Below are positions 35,085 to 44,504 of a stretch of 64,000 nucleotides of DNA, piece by piece; position 1 is the stretch's first letter; every line of letters begins with the position of its first letter. The stretch is from NCBI GenBank assembly GCA_002336895.1, contig DDFC01000042.1, forward strand, positions 186,001-250,000. The letters run 5' to 3'. The translations under genes and the position numbers were made by a program. Origin of the DNA: Verrucomicrobiaceae bacterium UBA1938 (lineage in GTDB: Bacteria; Verrucomicrobiota; Verrucomicrobiia; Verrucomicrobiales; Verrucomicrobiaceae). The notes under the pieces were generated by a model, which made no database searches, was not told the DNA's origin, and was given only the letters and a program-made list of their open reading frames with translations.

Positions 35085-36992
35085 TTAGCCTTCACGCCGA
35101 TCATCTGCGCTGAACTGCAGATGATAGAGCTTTTGGTAGAGTGTGTTGCGGCCCAGCAGCTCGGTATGCGTGCCACGGTCGAGAATGCGGCCCTGCTCCA
35201 TGACGATGATCTGGTCGGCTTTCAAAACAGTGGAAAGGCGGTGGGCGATGGCGACCACCGTTTTGCCCGCAGATAGCGTGTGAATGGCCTCCTGAATGAT
35301 TTTTTCACTCTCAGTGTCGAGTGCGGAGGTGGCTTCGTCGAGAAGGAGCACAGGCGAATCTCGCAGGATGGCGCGGGCGATGGAGATGCGCTGCTTCTGG
35401 CCGCCGGAGAGGTTGCAGCCACCTTCGCCCACGACGGCGTCGTAGCCGTTGCTGATCTGCTCGATGAATTCATGCGCGTGGGCCTTTTTCGCGGCGGCGA
35501 TGATCTCCGCCTCCGTGGCCTCCAGGCGGCCATAGCGGATGTTTTCGCGGATGGTGTCATGAAAGAGGAAGGTGTCCTGGCTCACGATGCCGATGTTGGC
35601 GCGTACAGAGTGCTGGGTGCAGCTGCGGATGTCCCGCCCGTCCAGCAGCACGGTCCCGGCATCGGGGTCATAAAAACGCAGCATGAGGGAGAAGAGCGTG
35701 CTCTTGCCCGCTCCGCTGGGGCCTACTAGCGCGTAGAATTTTCCGGGCTCGAGCTGAAGATTGATCCCCTGCACGGCAGGCACGTCTTTTTTGACGTCAT
35801 CCTTGTCACGGTAGTAGAAGGTGGTGTCCTTGAAGGTCACCGCGCCGGAAGTGCGGCCCAGAGTCAGGGCATTGGGGGCGTCCTGGATGTCCGGCTGGCG
35901 GTTCAGGATCTCAAAGACCATGCCTGCAGCGACGGTGGTTTTTTGCAGGAAGAGCTGTACACGGCTCAGTTCCTTGAGCGGCGGATAGATCTGCGTCAGC
36001 GCCATCACCAGCACAAAGAAGGTCTGCGCCTCCACACCACGAGACCAGGCATAGACCAGCCCGGCGGCGATGCCAAAGGAGGCCACGGTTTCCACGATGG
36101 GCCCGATGAGTTCCAGCGCCTTGCCCCAGCGCACCATGTTCTGCGTCATGCTGGCATTGGAGCGGTCAAAGCGGTCCATCTCATGCGCTTCGCGGCCGTA
36201 GGCTTTGACGAGGCGGATGCCGGCAAAGGACTCCTGCATGGACGACATGAGCGCACGGGAGTCGTACTCCTCCTTGGCGCCCACTTTGCGCACGCGCTTG
36301 CCCAGACGCAGGATGGGGTAGAGGCAGGCCGGGAAAATGACCAGGGACATGAGCGTGAAGAACCAGTCGCTGGCAAAGAGGGGGATCAGGATGGCGATGA
36401 TGGACACCGGGCGCTGCGCCACCGTCTGGATCAGCTGCATGGCATTGCGCTGCACCACGCCGGTCTGGCTGATCACGGTCTGCATCAGCTCGCCGGTGCG
36501 GGCGTTGTTAAAATAACCCGGAGACTGGCGCATGATGCTGCGAAAGGCGTCGTTGCGGATCTGATACACCACCTTGCTTGTCACCCACGTCTGCATGTAG
36601 CTGGAAAGATAGCCGAGGAATCCACGGCAGAAAATGAGCGCGGGAATGAAGGCGCACGCGATCGCCACTCCCGTAAAGCCCACCGGCGTGTCTGAAGAGA
36701 CACCGAGGATTTCCGCCGGATTCAGTTCACCAAAGAGTGGCAGCTTGATCGTCTCTCCCAGAGTGGTGGTCTTGCCTCGCAGCACCAGAGAGAAGATGAG
36801 CTGAAAGCCGATGATCATCACGCCATTAAACAGGCCGCTAAGGATGCCTAGTGCGGTGCTGAGGATGAAGCGGCCCTTGTATGGCAGCACATACTTCCAG
36901 ATGGCCTGCAGGGTGCCCGCCACCACCGCACGGATTTGAGGATCGGACAGGTTGATCTTGGCCGGAGGAGGAGGTGCGGAAGGTTTGGACAT
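35085..36992 (-). CDS. ABC exporter, fused permease-ATPase (MsbA-like)
   Basis: This 635-residue half-transporter is of the lipid/drug exporter type. A six-TM permease (~30-370) carries the family patterns NARTGELMQTVISQTG and LVKAYGREAHEMDRFD. The ATPase has Walker A GPSGAGKSTLFSLMLRFYDP, signature LSGGQKQRISIARAIL and Walker B PVLLLDEATSALD. Its place at the head of a surface-glycan region suggests export of a lipid-linked glycan or lipid A, but this is inference from context. The two GT4 genes follow upstream on the same strand. Confidence 0.88.
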   Translation of the reverse strand: MSKPSAPPPPAKINLSDPQIRAVVAGTLQAIWKYVLPYKGRFILSTALGILSGLFNGVMIIGFQLIFSLVLRGKTTTLGETIKLPLFGELNPAEILGVSSDTPVGFTGVAIACAFIPALIFCRGFLGYLSSYMQTWVTSKVVYQIRNDAFRSIMRQSPGYFNNARTGELMQTVISQTGVVQRNAMQLIQTVAQRPVSIIAILIPLFASDWFFTLMSLVIFPACLYPILRLGKRVRKVGAKEEYDSRALMSSMQESFAGIRLVKAYGREAHEMDRFDRSNASMTQNMVRWGKALELIGPIVETVASFGIAAGLVYAWSRGVEAQTFFVLVMALTQIYPPLKELSRVQLFLQKTTVAAGMVFEILNRQPDIQDAPNALTLGRTSGAVTFKDTTFYYRDKDDVKKDVPAVQGINLQLEPGKFYALVGPSGAGKSTLFSLMLRFYDPDAGTVLLDGRDIRSCTQHSVRANIGIVSQDTFLFHDTIRENIRYGRLEATEAEIIAAAKKAHAHEFIEQISNGYDAVVGEGGCNLSGGQKQRISIARAILRDSPVLLLDEATSALDTESEKIIQEAIHTLSAGKTVVAIAHRLSTVLKADQIIVMEQGRILDRGTHTELLGRNTLYQKLYHLQFSADDRREG

Positions 36993-37051
36993 GGAAAAAG
37001 GCGGAATGTATTTAGTGCCGCATCGTCCTCATTCGCACAACAGGGAAGTCG

Positions 37052-38173
37052 TCACCCCAGATGGCGGCAGTAGATGGCCTCCAGGCGGTCCAGCATGGTG
37101 TCCAGGCTGTGCTCACGCTCGATGAATCGGCGGCCTTCGGCGCACATGGCCTGCGTTTTCTCACGCTGCTCCAGCGTCTCGCGGATGGCCTTGGCCAGCG
37201 CCACGGCATCCTGCATGGGCACGAGACGACCGGTCACGCCGTCCTTGATGATGCTGGGGATGCCTCCCACATTGCTGGCCACCACGGGCACCCCTGAGGA
37301 GAGGGCCTGCAGCCCGGACTGCGGAATGGCCTCGTGAAAGGAAGGAATGGCCACGATGTCTAGCGCACGGATGATGTCAGGCACGTCCTCGCGGTGCCCC
37401 GCCAGGGTGAAAAGGTCCTGCACCCCCAGCTTTTGAAGGGCTGCCTCCAGATGACTGCGCCATGGGCCGTCTCCCACGATGACGCAGTGGATGCGCTGCC
37501 CCTGCTCCCGCAGCAGCCCTGCGGCTTCGGCCAGAATCTGCGTGCCCTTGGCATAGCGGATCACGGTGATCATGCCCACCAAGGGGGTGCCGGCTGGCAG
37601 GGATGGAAGTGGCAGCGCGGCACGGGGGCCATCCGGGCGGAAGCGCTCCACGTCCACGCCGGTGGGCAGCGTGGTCACTTCATCGGGATCCAGATCAAAG
37701 GTGGACACCAGTGTGTCGGTGATCTTTGGGCTGGTGGTGATGATGTGGTGGCTCCACTCCTTGTACATCAGCCGGCTGAGCGACTGGTTGGGAATGGGTA
37801 CGTCAAAGTGGCGGCTGCGGATGATCAGCGGCACCCTCGCCACACGGGCTGCGAGGGTGAGCATCCAGCCGTCGCGCGAGCTATGGGGGTTCACGATCTC
37901 GATGCGGTTCCGCTTCAGCCACCAGGCCAGCCGCAGCACATGGAGTGGCAGCAGGTGGCGCCGCTTGAAGTTTTGGGCCAGCACGGGCACGCCCGCCAGC
38001 TCCGCGCGGCGGTAGATCTGGCTGTTTTCCGGAGCCACCAGCCAGACCTCGCTGCCGCGGCGGCGCATGCCGGTCATCTCAGCCAGCACCCTGTGCTCCT
38101 GCCCGCCCCAGCCTAGGGAGGCTTCAGAGTGAACGATGCGCCATTTGCGATGTGAAAGGGGATTGTCTGCCAT
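37052..38173 (-). CDS. Glycosyltransferase family 4 (tandem paralogue 1)
   Basis: This 373-residue GT-B transferase is cytoplasmic or membrane-associated. The N-terminal acceptor half starts WRIVHSEASLGWGGQEHRVL. The C-terminal donor half has VGMITVIRYAKGTQILAEA and SGVPVVASNVGGIPSIIKDG. In the place of the usual EX7E motif it reads EAIPQSGLQAL, so the second Glu is Gln. The neighbouring GT at 38237 has the same change and the same N-terminal block, so they arose by tandem duplication. Donor and acceptor sugars are unknown. Confidence 0.9.
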   Translation of the reverse strand: MADNPLSHRKWRIVHSEASLGWGGQEHRVLAEMTGMRRRGSEVWLVAPENSQIYRRAELAGVPVLAQNFKRRHLLPLHVLRLAWWLKRNRIEIVNPHSSRDGWMLTLAARVARVPLIIRSRHFDVPIPNQSLSRLMYKEWSHHIITTSPKITDTLVSTFDLDPDEVTTLPTGVDVERFRPDGPRAALPLPSLPAGTPLVGMITVIRYAKGTQILAEAAGLLREQGQRIHCVIVGDGPWRSHLEAALQKLGVQDLFTLAGHREDVPDIIRALDIVAIPSFHEAIPQSGLQALSSGVPVVASNVGGIPSIIKDGVTGRLVPMQDAVALAKAIRETLEQREKTQAMCAEGRRFIEREHSLDTMLDRLEAIYCRHLG

Positions 38174-38236
38174 GTAGTCCGCACTGCTCTATTGCCCAAG
38201 CAGCGGCGAACTAAACTTTTATTTTGCGCGCAAGTT

Positions 38237-39403
38237 TCAGCAAAATGCCCGGCAGGGGGGATGAGACGCGCTTTTTTCTGTGACCTTTTGCTCAAGATGT
38301 CGCCGGTAGATCACGTCCAGACGGTCCAGCATGATGTCCAGGCTGTGCTCGTTTTCCACCTTCGCCCGTCCGGCCCGGCACATCTGCTGTGTGCGCTCAG
38401 GCTCATCAATGGCTTCTGCAATGCGTGCCGCCAGGGCGGTGGCGTCGCCTTTGGGGAAAATGCGCCCGGTCATCCCTTCCTGAATGATCTCCGGGATGCC
38501 GCCGCAGTCGCTGCCTACCACAGCCGTGCCGCAGGCCAGCGCCTGCAGGCCGATCTGCGGCACCCCTTCATGTGCCAGCGAGGGGATGCACAGCACATCG
38601 AGCGCGCGCAGCACATCCGCCACATCCTCACGATGCCCGGTGAACTGCACCTGATCTTCCACCCCAAAAGCGCGCGCTTTCTCCCGGTAGATCTCCACGG
38701 GCACGCCGCCGCCCACGACGACAAACTGGAAGTTGCGCCCTGCTGCACGCAGTTTTTGCACAGCCTCAAAAAAGGTCGGGTGGCCTTTCCAGGAGCGCAG
38801 CACGGACACCATGCCGACCACTGGCGGCACTTCTGGCCCCGTCCGCACGGGCAGCTCAGCACGTGGGCCATCCTTTGTATATAGTATGGTATCGATTCCT
38901 GTGGGCAGCGTCGTCACGCGGTTATCCGGCAGGCGGAAGGTTCGGCAGATGTAGTCGGTGATCTTCTGGCTGGTGGTCAGCGCATGGTCCGCCAGGGTGG
39001 TAAACTTATGCCTGCTGATGCGCGGGCTGCGGTCTGTCACATCAATATGGCGCGTGCGCACCACCATCGGCGTGCGGCTCAGTCTGGCTGCCAGGCCTAG
39101 CAGCCAGCCGTCGCGGGAGCTGTGGGTGTTGACGATTTGTATTCCTTCCCGGCGCAGCCAGCGGGCCAGGCGTAGCACCTCCCAGGGCAGCCATTTGCGG
39201 TCAAACGTGCAGGGCATGGTGGGAATGCCCGCTGCTTTGGCGCGTGCCATGATTTGGCTCTGAGGATCCGCAACCAGGAAAACAGAACAGCCCCGACGTT
39301 GGAACCCTGTCAGCTCTGCCATGACACGATGCTCCTGCCCGCCCCAGCCAAGAGAGGCTTCTGAATGGACGATGTGCCAAGATTTGGATGGTGGAGGATT
39401 CAT
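38237..39403 (-). CDS. Glycosyltransferase family 4 (tandem paralogue 2)
   Basis: This 388-residue GT-B transferase is closely related to its neighbour at 37052. They share HSEASLGWGGQEHRV at the N-terminus, SRDGW in the acceptor domain, TTLPTGID/VD, AGHREDV/TGHREDV and the C-terminal EHSLD-MLDRL. The active-site region reads EGVPQIGLQALACG, again with Gln in place of the second Glu of EX7E. The ATG at 39403 (MNPPPSKSWHIVHS) is chosen over an upstream start that adds seven hydrophobic residues. It is the first gene of the minus-strand run, next to the AT-rich divergent promoter region. Confidence 0.9.
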   Translation of the reverse strand: MNPPPSKSWHIVHSEASLGWGGQEHRVMAELTGFQRRGCSVFLVADPQSQIMARAKAAGIPTMPCTFDRKWLPWEVLRLARWLRREGIQIVNTHSSRDGWLLGLAARLSRTPMVVRTRHIDVTDRSPRISRHKFTTLADHALTTSQKITDYICRTFRLPDNRVTTLPTGIDTILYTKDGPRAELPVRTGPEVPPVVGMVSVLRSWKGHPTFFEAVQKLRAAGRNFQFVVVGGGVPVEIYREKARAFGVEDQVQFTGHREDVADVLRALDVLCIPSLAHEGVPQIGLQALACGTAVVGSDCGGIPEIIQEGMTGRIFPKGDATALAARIAEAIDEPERTQQMCRAGRAKVENEHSLDIMLDRLDVIYRRHLEQKVTEKSASHPPCRAFC

Positions 39404-39700
39404 GATTAAATCAATAATTATCAATGAATTGCATTGATGTTCCGGGGCTGGTCAGTGCGGTGACTGGGTTTGAGTTTTTCCGTTTTTAGGAAAAAACATC
39501 TAAAAAATCAATACCAATATGATGTCACGATGATTGCTTCACAAAGGTAGTGTATTTTATTTCAATGATGTAGCACAATGTCATTACAATTGTCGGTCCT
39601 ATTGCTACCACACAATGAGGTGAGGCCGCTTTTTGGAAAAAAGTTCTGGCATGCCTTCAGCCTTGCCTTCATATCCGTTTTCACCTTTCTGACTTACTGC
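39404..39700. promoter_or_regulatory. AT-rich divergent promoter region of the glycan operons
   Basis: About 300 bp with a clear AT-rich core (39470-39570) between the minus-strand GT4 genes and the plus-strand sugar operon. It very likely carries promoters for both. I could not fit a convincing sigma-70 or sigma-54 site. The plus-strand frame is open from 39578, but its translation is not family-like before the ATG at 39701. Confidence 0.45.
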
Positions 39701-40996
39701 ATGACGTCATCCACCATAGGTATCATCGGCCTGGGCTATGTGGGCCTGCCATTGAGCCTCCAATTTGCCCGGACGGGCAGCACCGTGCTGGGATTCGACA
39801 TTGATCCCGCCAAGATCAACAGCCTGGAAGCCGGAGAGAGCTACATCCTGCACATCACCGGGGAATCTGTGAAGACGCAGCGGGATGCAGGCCGCTTCTC
39901 CGCCACCACGGATTTTGCCCGGGTGAAGGAGTGCGAGGCCATCATCATCTGCGTGCCTACCCCGCTGGCCAAGCATCGCGATCCCGACCTGACCTACGTT
40001 CTCAACACCGGCAAGGCCATCGCCCCGCATTTGCAGCCGGGTCAGCTCGTGGTGCTGGAATCCACCACCTACCCGGGCACCACCGACACCGAACTGCGTG
40101 AGGTGCTGGAGGCGGGCTCAAACCTCAAGGCAGGCGTGGATTTCCATCTGGCCTTCTCTCCTGAACGTGAAGACCCGGGCAATCCGCAGAGCGATGTGGC
40201 GGTGATCCCAAAGGTCGTTGGTGGTCTTACCCCCGAGTGCCAGAAGCACGCCCTGAGCGTGTATGGCCGTGCCATCAAGACTCTCGTGCCGGTGGAGTCC
40301 TGCCGTGTGGCGGAGGCGGTGAAGCTGACCGAAAACATCTTCCGTGCGGTCAACATCGCCATGGTGAACGAGCTCAAGGTGGTGTACGCCGCCATGGGCA
40401 TCGACATCTGGGATGTCATTGAGGCAGCGAAGACCAAGCCCTTTGGCTTCATGCCCTTCTATCCGGGCCCCGGTCTCGGCGGCCACTGCATCCCCATCGA
40501 CCCTTTCTATCTCACCTGGAAGGCGCGCGAGTACGGGCAGGAGACGCGCTTCATCGAATTGGCTGGCGAGGTGAACACCGCCATGCCCTCCTACGTGATC
40601 ACCCGTGTGGGCGAGGCGCTGTCCTCCCTCCACCTGACCATCCGCGACAGCCGCATCCTCATGATCGGCATCGCCTACAAGTCCAACGTGGACGACGATC
40701 GTGAAAGCCCCGCCTACGTGCTCTGGGAGCTGCTGGAGCAGCAGGGCGCCCAGGTGGACTACCACGATCCGCATGTGCCGGTGATCCGCCCGTCCCGCGA
40801 GCACGCCCACTTTGCCGGAAGGAAGAGCGTGGCGCTCACGGCTGCGGCACTCTCTGAATACGACCTCGTCCTGGTGGCCACCAACCACAAGGCGGTGGAT
40901 GTGGCTCTCGTGGCCGAGCATTCCCGTCTGGTGGTGGACTCCCGCAATGCGCTCAGCGCCCTGATGAAGGGCAAACCAAACTATTTTAAAGCATGA
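39701..40996 (+). CDS. UDP-N-acetylhexosamine 6-dehydrogenase (WbpA/TviB-like)
   Basis: This 431-residue enzyme oxidises the C6 of a UDP-sugar to the uronate, using two NAD+. The N-terminal NAD loop is GIIGLGYVGLPLSLQFAR. The middle domain has PLAKHRDPDLTYVLNTG and the C-terminal half keeps the catalytic Cys in PGLGGHCIPIDPFYL (C263). Sequence style is of the UDP-GlcNAc 6-dehydrogenase (WbpA/WecC/TviB) branch and not UDP-glucose dehydrogenase. The ATG at 39701 is used because the family N-terminus (STIGIIGLGYVG) follows directly. It overlaps the epimerase gene by 4 bp, the same pairing as TviB-TviC/WbpO-WbpP in making UDP-GalNAcA. Confidence 0.88.
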   Translation: MTSSTIGIIGLGYVGLPLSLQFARTGSTVLGFDIDPAKINSLEAGESYILHITGESVKTQRDAGRFSATTDFARVKECEAIIICVPTPLAKHRDPDLTYVLNTGKAIAPHLQPGQLVVLESTTYPGTTDTELREVLEAGSNLKAGVDFHLAFSPEREDPGNPQSDVAVIPKVVGGLTPECQKHALSVYGRAIKTLVPVESCRVAEAVKLTENIFRAVNIAMVNELKVVYAAMGIDIWDVIEAAKTKPFGFMPFYPGPGLGGHCIPIDPFYLTWKAREYGQETRFIELAGEVNTAMPSYVITRVGEALSSLHLTIRDSRILMIGIAYKSNVDDDRESPAYVLWELLEQQGAQVDYHDPHVPVIRPSREHAHFAGRKSVALTAAALSEYDLVLVATNHKAVDVALVAEHSRLVVDSRNALSALMKGKPNYFKA

Positions 40997-41946
40997 AAGC
41001 TCTCGTCACAGGTGGTGCAGGTTTCATCGGGTCCCACATCACGGAGGAGCTCTGCCGCAGAGGGGCTGAGGTCATCGTGCTGGACAATCTCTCGCTCGGC
41101 AATCCCAAGAACCTGGACTGGAAAAAACCCGGGGACAAAGTTGACCTTGTCGAAGGCGACATCCGCGACCGCGACCTGCTGGCCAAGCTGATGCCGGGCG
41201 TGGATTGGGTGTTTCACCAGGGTGCGCTGCCCTCGGTGCCGCGCTCCGTCGCCGAGCCGCTGGAAAGCAATGCGCAGAATCTGGACGGCACACTGAATGT
41301 GCTGCTGGCCGCACGTGATGCCGGCGTGAAGCGCCTGATGTTTGCTTCTTCTTCCTCCATCTACGGAAACGCGGATGCGCCCTCCAAGCACGAAAGCCTT
41401 CCCGTGCAGCCTCTTTCCCCTTATGCGCTGCAAAAGTACGGCGGTGAGCGTTACTGCCAGCTTTTCCACCAGCTCTATGGCTTTGAAGCCATCGCGCTGC
41501 GCTACTTCAACATCTTCGGTCCGCGTCAGGCCTTTGATTCGCCGTATTCGGGCGTGATCGCCAAGTTCTGCACCCTGATGCTCGAAGGCAAAGCCCCTGT
41601 CATCTTTGGAGATGGCAGCCAGGCGCGTGACTTCACCTTTGTGGACAATGCGGTCTCCGCGAATCTGCTGGCGGCGGAAGCTCCGGCGGAGAAGGCGGCG
41701 GGCAAAGTTTTCAATGTGGCCGCCGGTCATTCCATCGACCTGATCCGTCTGGTGAAGGACATCAACCAGCTCACCGGCCAGCAGCTGCAGCCGCGCTTTG
41801 AGTCTGCACGTGCAGGCGATGTGCTGCACTCACTTGCAGACATCAGCGCAGCGCGCGCCGGACTCGGCTATGAGGTGAAGGTGGCCTGGGAGGAAGGTCT
41901 GCGCCAGACGCTGGAGTTTTACAAGCAGGTCGGCAAGGCAGGTTGA
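40993..41946 (+). CDS. NAD-dependent UDP-sugar C4-epimerase (WbpP/TviC-like)
   Basis: This 317-residue extended SDR has the glycine motif VTGGAGFIGSHITEEL, the catalytic Ser region FASSSSIYG and YALQKYGGERY (YxxxK). Further conserved parts are ALRYFNIFGPRQ and RDFTFVDNAV. It is likely the C4-epimerase acting on the uronate or hexosamine made by the dehydrogenase just upstream, with which it overlaps by 4 bp. It is also joined to the NeuB gene (20 bp gap), placing it in the same operon. The substrate is inferred from operon partners. Confidence 0.88.
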   Translation: MKALVTGGAGFIGSHITEELCRRGAEVIVLDNLSLGNPKNLDWKKPGDKVDLVEGDIRDRDLLAKLMPGVDWVFHQGALPSVPRSVAEPLESNAQNLDGTLNVLLAARDAGVKRLMFASSSSIYGNADAPSKHESLPVQPLSPYALQKYGGERYCQLFHQLYGFEAIALRYFNIFGPRQAFDSPYSGVIAKFCTLMLEGKAPVIFGDGSQARDFTFVDNAVSANLLAAEAPAEKAAGKVFNVAAGHSIDLIRLVKDINQLTGQQLQPRFESARAGDVLHSLADISAARAGLGYEVKVAWEEGLRQTLEFYKQVGKAG

Positions 41947-41966
41947 CCGACCGGCTACGCTCTCCC

Positions 41967-43013
41967 ATGGCTCAACTCCGCGACATCAACGACCTTTGGC
42001 AGAATCCTGCTGCACCAAGCTTCATCATCGCTGAAGTCGCGCAGGCGCATGACGGCAGCCTCGGCACCGCGCATGCCTACATCGATGCTGCTGCGGCAGC
42101 GGGTGCGGATGCGGTGAAGTTTCAGACCCACATCGCGGCGGAGGAAAGCTCCGAGCTGGACACCTGGCGTGTGAAATTCAGCAAACAGGACGCCACGCGC
42201 TATGACTACTGGAAGCGCATGGAGTTCACCGAGCCGCAGTGGCTGGAACTCAAGCAGCATGCGGAGGAAAAAGGGCTCGTGTTTTTGAGTTCTCCTTTCT
42301 CGCTGGCCGCCATCCGGCTGCTGGAGCGCATTGGCGTGCCTGCCTGGAAGGTGGCCTCCGGTGAAGTGACGAACCGGCTTTTTTTGGATGCCATGATCGA
42401 TACGCGCAAGCCGGTGCTTGTTTCCAGCGGCATGAGCTATCTGGAGGAAATGGATGCCACGGTTTCGCATCTGAAGGCAGCAGGATCTCCGGTGGCGGTG
42501 TTTCAGTGTACCACGGCTTATCCATGCCCTGCGGAAAAGATCGGGCTGAACCAGATCTCCGAACTGATGCAGCGCTACGACTGCCCGGTGGGGCTTTCGG
42601 ATCATTCTGGAACGCCGTATCCTTCTCTGGCAGCGGTCACCCTGGGCGCGAAACTGATCGAAGTGCACATCACCTTCAGCCGTGAGATGTTCGGGCCGGA
42701 TGTGTCTGCATCGCTCACCACCGATGAATTCAAGCAGATGGTGGCAGGTGTGCGCTTTATCGAGACGATGAAGGCAAACCCTTTCCCCAAGGACTCGGTG
42801 GCTGAGACGCTGGAGCCGCTGCGCCGCATGTTTGGCCAGAGCCTTGTGGCGGCGGCGGATCTGCCGGCGGGCACGGTGCTCACGCGTGAAGACCTTTCCT
42901 GCCGCAAGCCGGGGCATGGCATTGCCGCAGCTGACTACACCTCCCTTATTGGCCGGAAGCTGAAGCACGCGGTGAAGGCCGCGCAGTTTCTGAAGCAGGA
43001 AGACTTTGAGTGA
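41967..43013 (+). CDS. neuB: N-acetylneuraminate/nonulosonate synthase (NeuB family)
   Basis: This 348-residue enzyme condenses phosphoenolpyruvate with an N-acetyl-hexose (ManNAc or a deoxy relative) to a nine-carbon sialic-type acid. The TIM barrel begins FIIAEVAQAHDGSLGTAH, then AGADAVKFQTHIA, and continues with SSPFSLAAIRLLERIGVPAW and GLSDHSGTPYP. A C-terminal SAF/antifreeze-like domain (~285-348) holds LPAGTVLTREDLSCRKPG. All parts are present. The ATG at 41967 is chosen over an in-frame TTG overlapping the previous stop. NeuC and NeuA are in the convergent operon 1.5-4 kb downstream, which supports the pathway call. The exact acid (Neu5Ac, legionaminic or other) is open. Confidence 0.9.
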   Translation: MAQLRDINDLWQNPAAPSFIIAEVAQAHDGSLGTAHAYIDAAAAAGADAVKFQTHIAAEESSELDTWRVKFSKQDATRYDYWKRMEFTEPQWLELKQHAEEKGLVFLSSPFSLAAIRLLERIGVPAWKVASGEVTNRLFLDAMIDTRKPVLVSSGMSYLEEMDATVSHLKAAGSPVAVFQCTTAYPCPAEKIGLNQISELMQRYDCPVGLSDHSGTPYPSLAAVTLGAKLIEVHITFSREMFGPDVSASLTTDEFKQMVAGVRFIETMKANPFPKDSVAETLEPLRRMFGQSLVAAADLPAGTVLTREDLSCRKPGHGIAAADYTSLIGRKLKHAVKAAQFLKQEDFE

Positions 43014-44395
43014 TGAATCTGATCCTGATTGTCGATACCGTTCAGTTTTACCGGGATGTGTTCCGTTCCCGGCTGCTGGAGGAGCTGCTCGCAGATGAGA
43101 GCAGCCGCATCACGCTTTACTGCACCTTCAATCTGGAGGCGACGCAGAAGGAATTTCAGCACGAGCGCGTGCGCATTGTGGCGCTGAAGCGCAAGAAGCC
43201 GACCTGGTTCTCCTCCATCCTGTTTTCATGGGCCAAGGACCTGTGGACGGTGGAACAGCCGGAGAGCAGCTTCACGCAGAAGCGCATGATCGAAGCCCTG
43301 GCCAACAAGCGCAAGAACCTGCATTTCCGGCTCGGCATCGCACGAATGGCCATGCAGATGGGCATCACCTCGCAGGGGATCATCCGCTTCATGGAGCATT
43401 TTGGCCATGATGCGGATTTTGAGAAGCTCATCCGTGAAGTGAAGCCGGATGCGGTGGTGTTTGCCAACATGATCCCTTCCGACCTGGAATGTCTCAAGGA
43501 GGCACGCAGGCACAAAATCCCGCTTATTCTCGCAGTGGCCAGCTGGGACAACCCCACCTCCAAGGGGCCGCTGACGGTCATTCCTGACTACACGCTCGTC
43601 TGGTCCACGGAAATGACGCAGGAGATGGCGCAATGCCACGGCATGCCACAAGACAGCATGTCTGTCGTTGGAGTGATCTATTTTGAGAACTACTTCTCCC
43701 CGGAGAAACTGATGACACGGGAGGAGTTCTGCAAGCAGCTCGGCGTGGCGCCGGAGACGAAGATCATCCAGTTTGCCACCGGAGACAGCGCCGTGATCCG
43801 CTGCAACCAGCCCTTCGTCCGCCTGCTGCAGCGCATCATTGCAGAGCAGCCGTTTGAGCATCCCTGCCATCTGCTGGTGCGGGTGAGCCCGAAAGACATT
43901 TACACGCTCTACAAGGAATTTGAAGGACTCCCGCATACCACGGTGCAGTATCCGCTGGGAGAGGGAAGCGCCTTTGGCCGCCACTCCTGGATCCCTCAGG
44001 CAGATGAGGACTATGAACGAGCCTCCACGCTGAAAAACACCGATGTGCTCCTGACGAGCGGATCTTCGATCATTTTGGACGCGGCGTGCTTTGACATTCC
44101 AGTGGTGAACCTGGCTTACGACTGCGACCTGGATCTGCCGCCGTGGCTCTCTGTGGTGCGGTTCTTCAAATATGTGCACGCACAACCGGTGCTGCAGGAA
44201 GATGCCACCTGGATGGTGCACAATGACGAAGAACTGCGCGCCGCGCTGGCCGAGTGTGTCAGCCATCCCGAGAAGCGCCGCAAAGAACGCCGTGCCCTGC
44301 TGGAGCGCGCCGTGACGCACACAGACGGCCAGACCTGCAGGCGCTGGCGCGAAGCTGTGGCTGGCTACCTGGCCAAAGGGGCGCCGAGGAGGTAA
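43013..44395 (+). CDS. Putative GT-B/CDP-glycerol-transferase-like surface carbohydrate protein
   Basis: This 460-residue protein has two Rossmann-like halves: an N-terminal half (NLILIVDTVQFYRDVFRSRL, VKPDAVVFANMIPSDLECLK) and a C-terminal half with LVRVSPKDIYTLYKEFEGLP and a loop LLTSGSSIILDAACFDIPVV. The last resembles the nucleotide-sugar side of CDP-glycerol glycerophosphotransferases and sialic-type transferases. It probably transfers the activated nonulosonate or another glycan unit, but that is inferred from its place as the last gene of the neuB operon. The start overlaps the neuB stop by one base (TGATG). No TM segment. Confidence 0.65.
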   Translation: MNLILIVDTVQFYRDVFRSRLLEELLADESSRITLYCTFNLEATQKEFQHERVRIVALKRKKPTWFSSILFSWAKDLWTVEQPESSFTQKRMIEALANKRKNLHFRLGIARMAMQMGITSQGIIRFMEHFGHDADFEKLIREVKPDAVVFANMIPSDLECLKEARRHKIPLILAVASWDNPTSKGPLTVIPDYTLVWSTEMTQEMAQCHGMPQDSMSVVGVIYFENYFSPEKLMTREEFCKQLGVAPETKIIQFATGDSAVIRCNQPFVRLLQRIIAEQPFEHPCHLLVRVSPKDIYTLYKEFEGLPHTTVQYPLGEGSAFGRHSWIPQADEDYERASTLKNTDVLLTSGSSIILDAACFDIPVVNLAYDCDLDLPPWLSVVRFFKYVHAQPVLQEDATWMVHNDEELRAALAECVSHPEKRRKERRALLERAVTHTDGQTCRRWREAVAGYLAKGAPRR

Positions 44396-44484
44396 GAACG
44401 GATTATCCAATGGAATGCCGCAGCACTGACGGGCCTGATGAGGCAGATGTCAGCAGAAGTGTGTCTGCGGTGGCGCTGATCGAC

Positions 44485-44498
44485 GGGCATGAGTGCCC
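44485..44498. terminator. Possible hairpin between convergent operons
   Basis: GGGCA-TGAG-TGCCC lies just outside the stop of the methyltransferase gene, in the 109 bp where two operons converge. The 5-bp stem is short and there is no good T-tract, so it is only a candidate. Confidence 0.3.
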
Positions 44499-44504
44499 AT
44501 CGTA

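Noticed and set aside
39630..39665. A sigma-54 promoter (TGGC ... TTGC) upstream of the sugar dehydrogenase gene
   Set aside because: The spacing between the GG and GC elements is five bases too long for the -24/-12 consensus.
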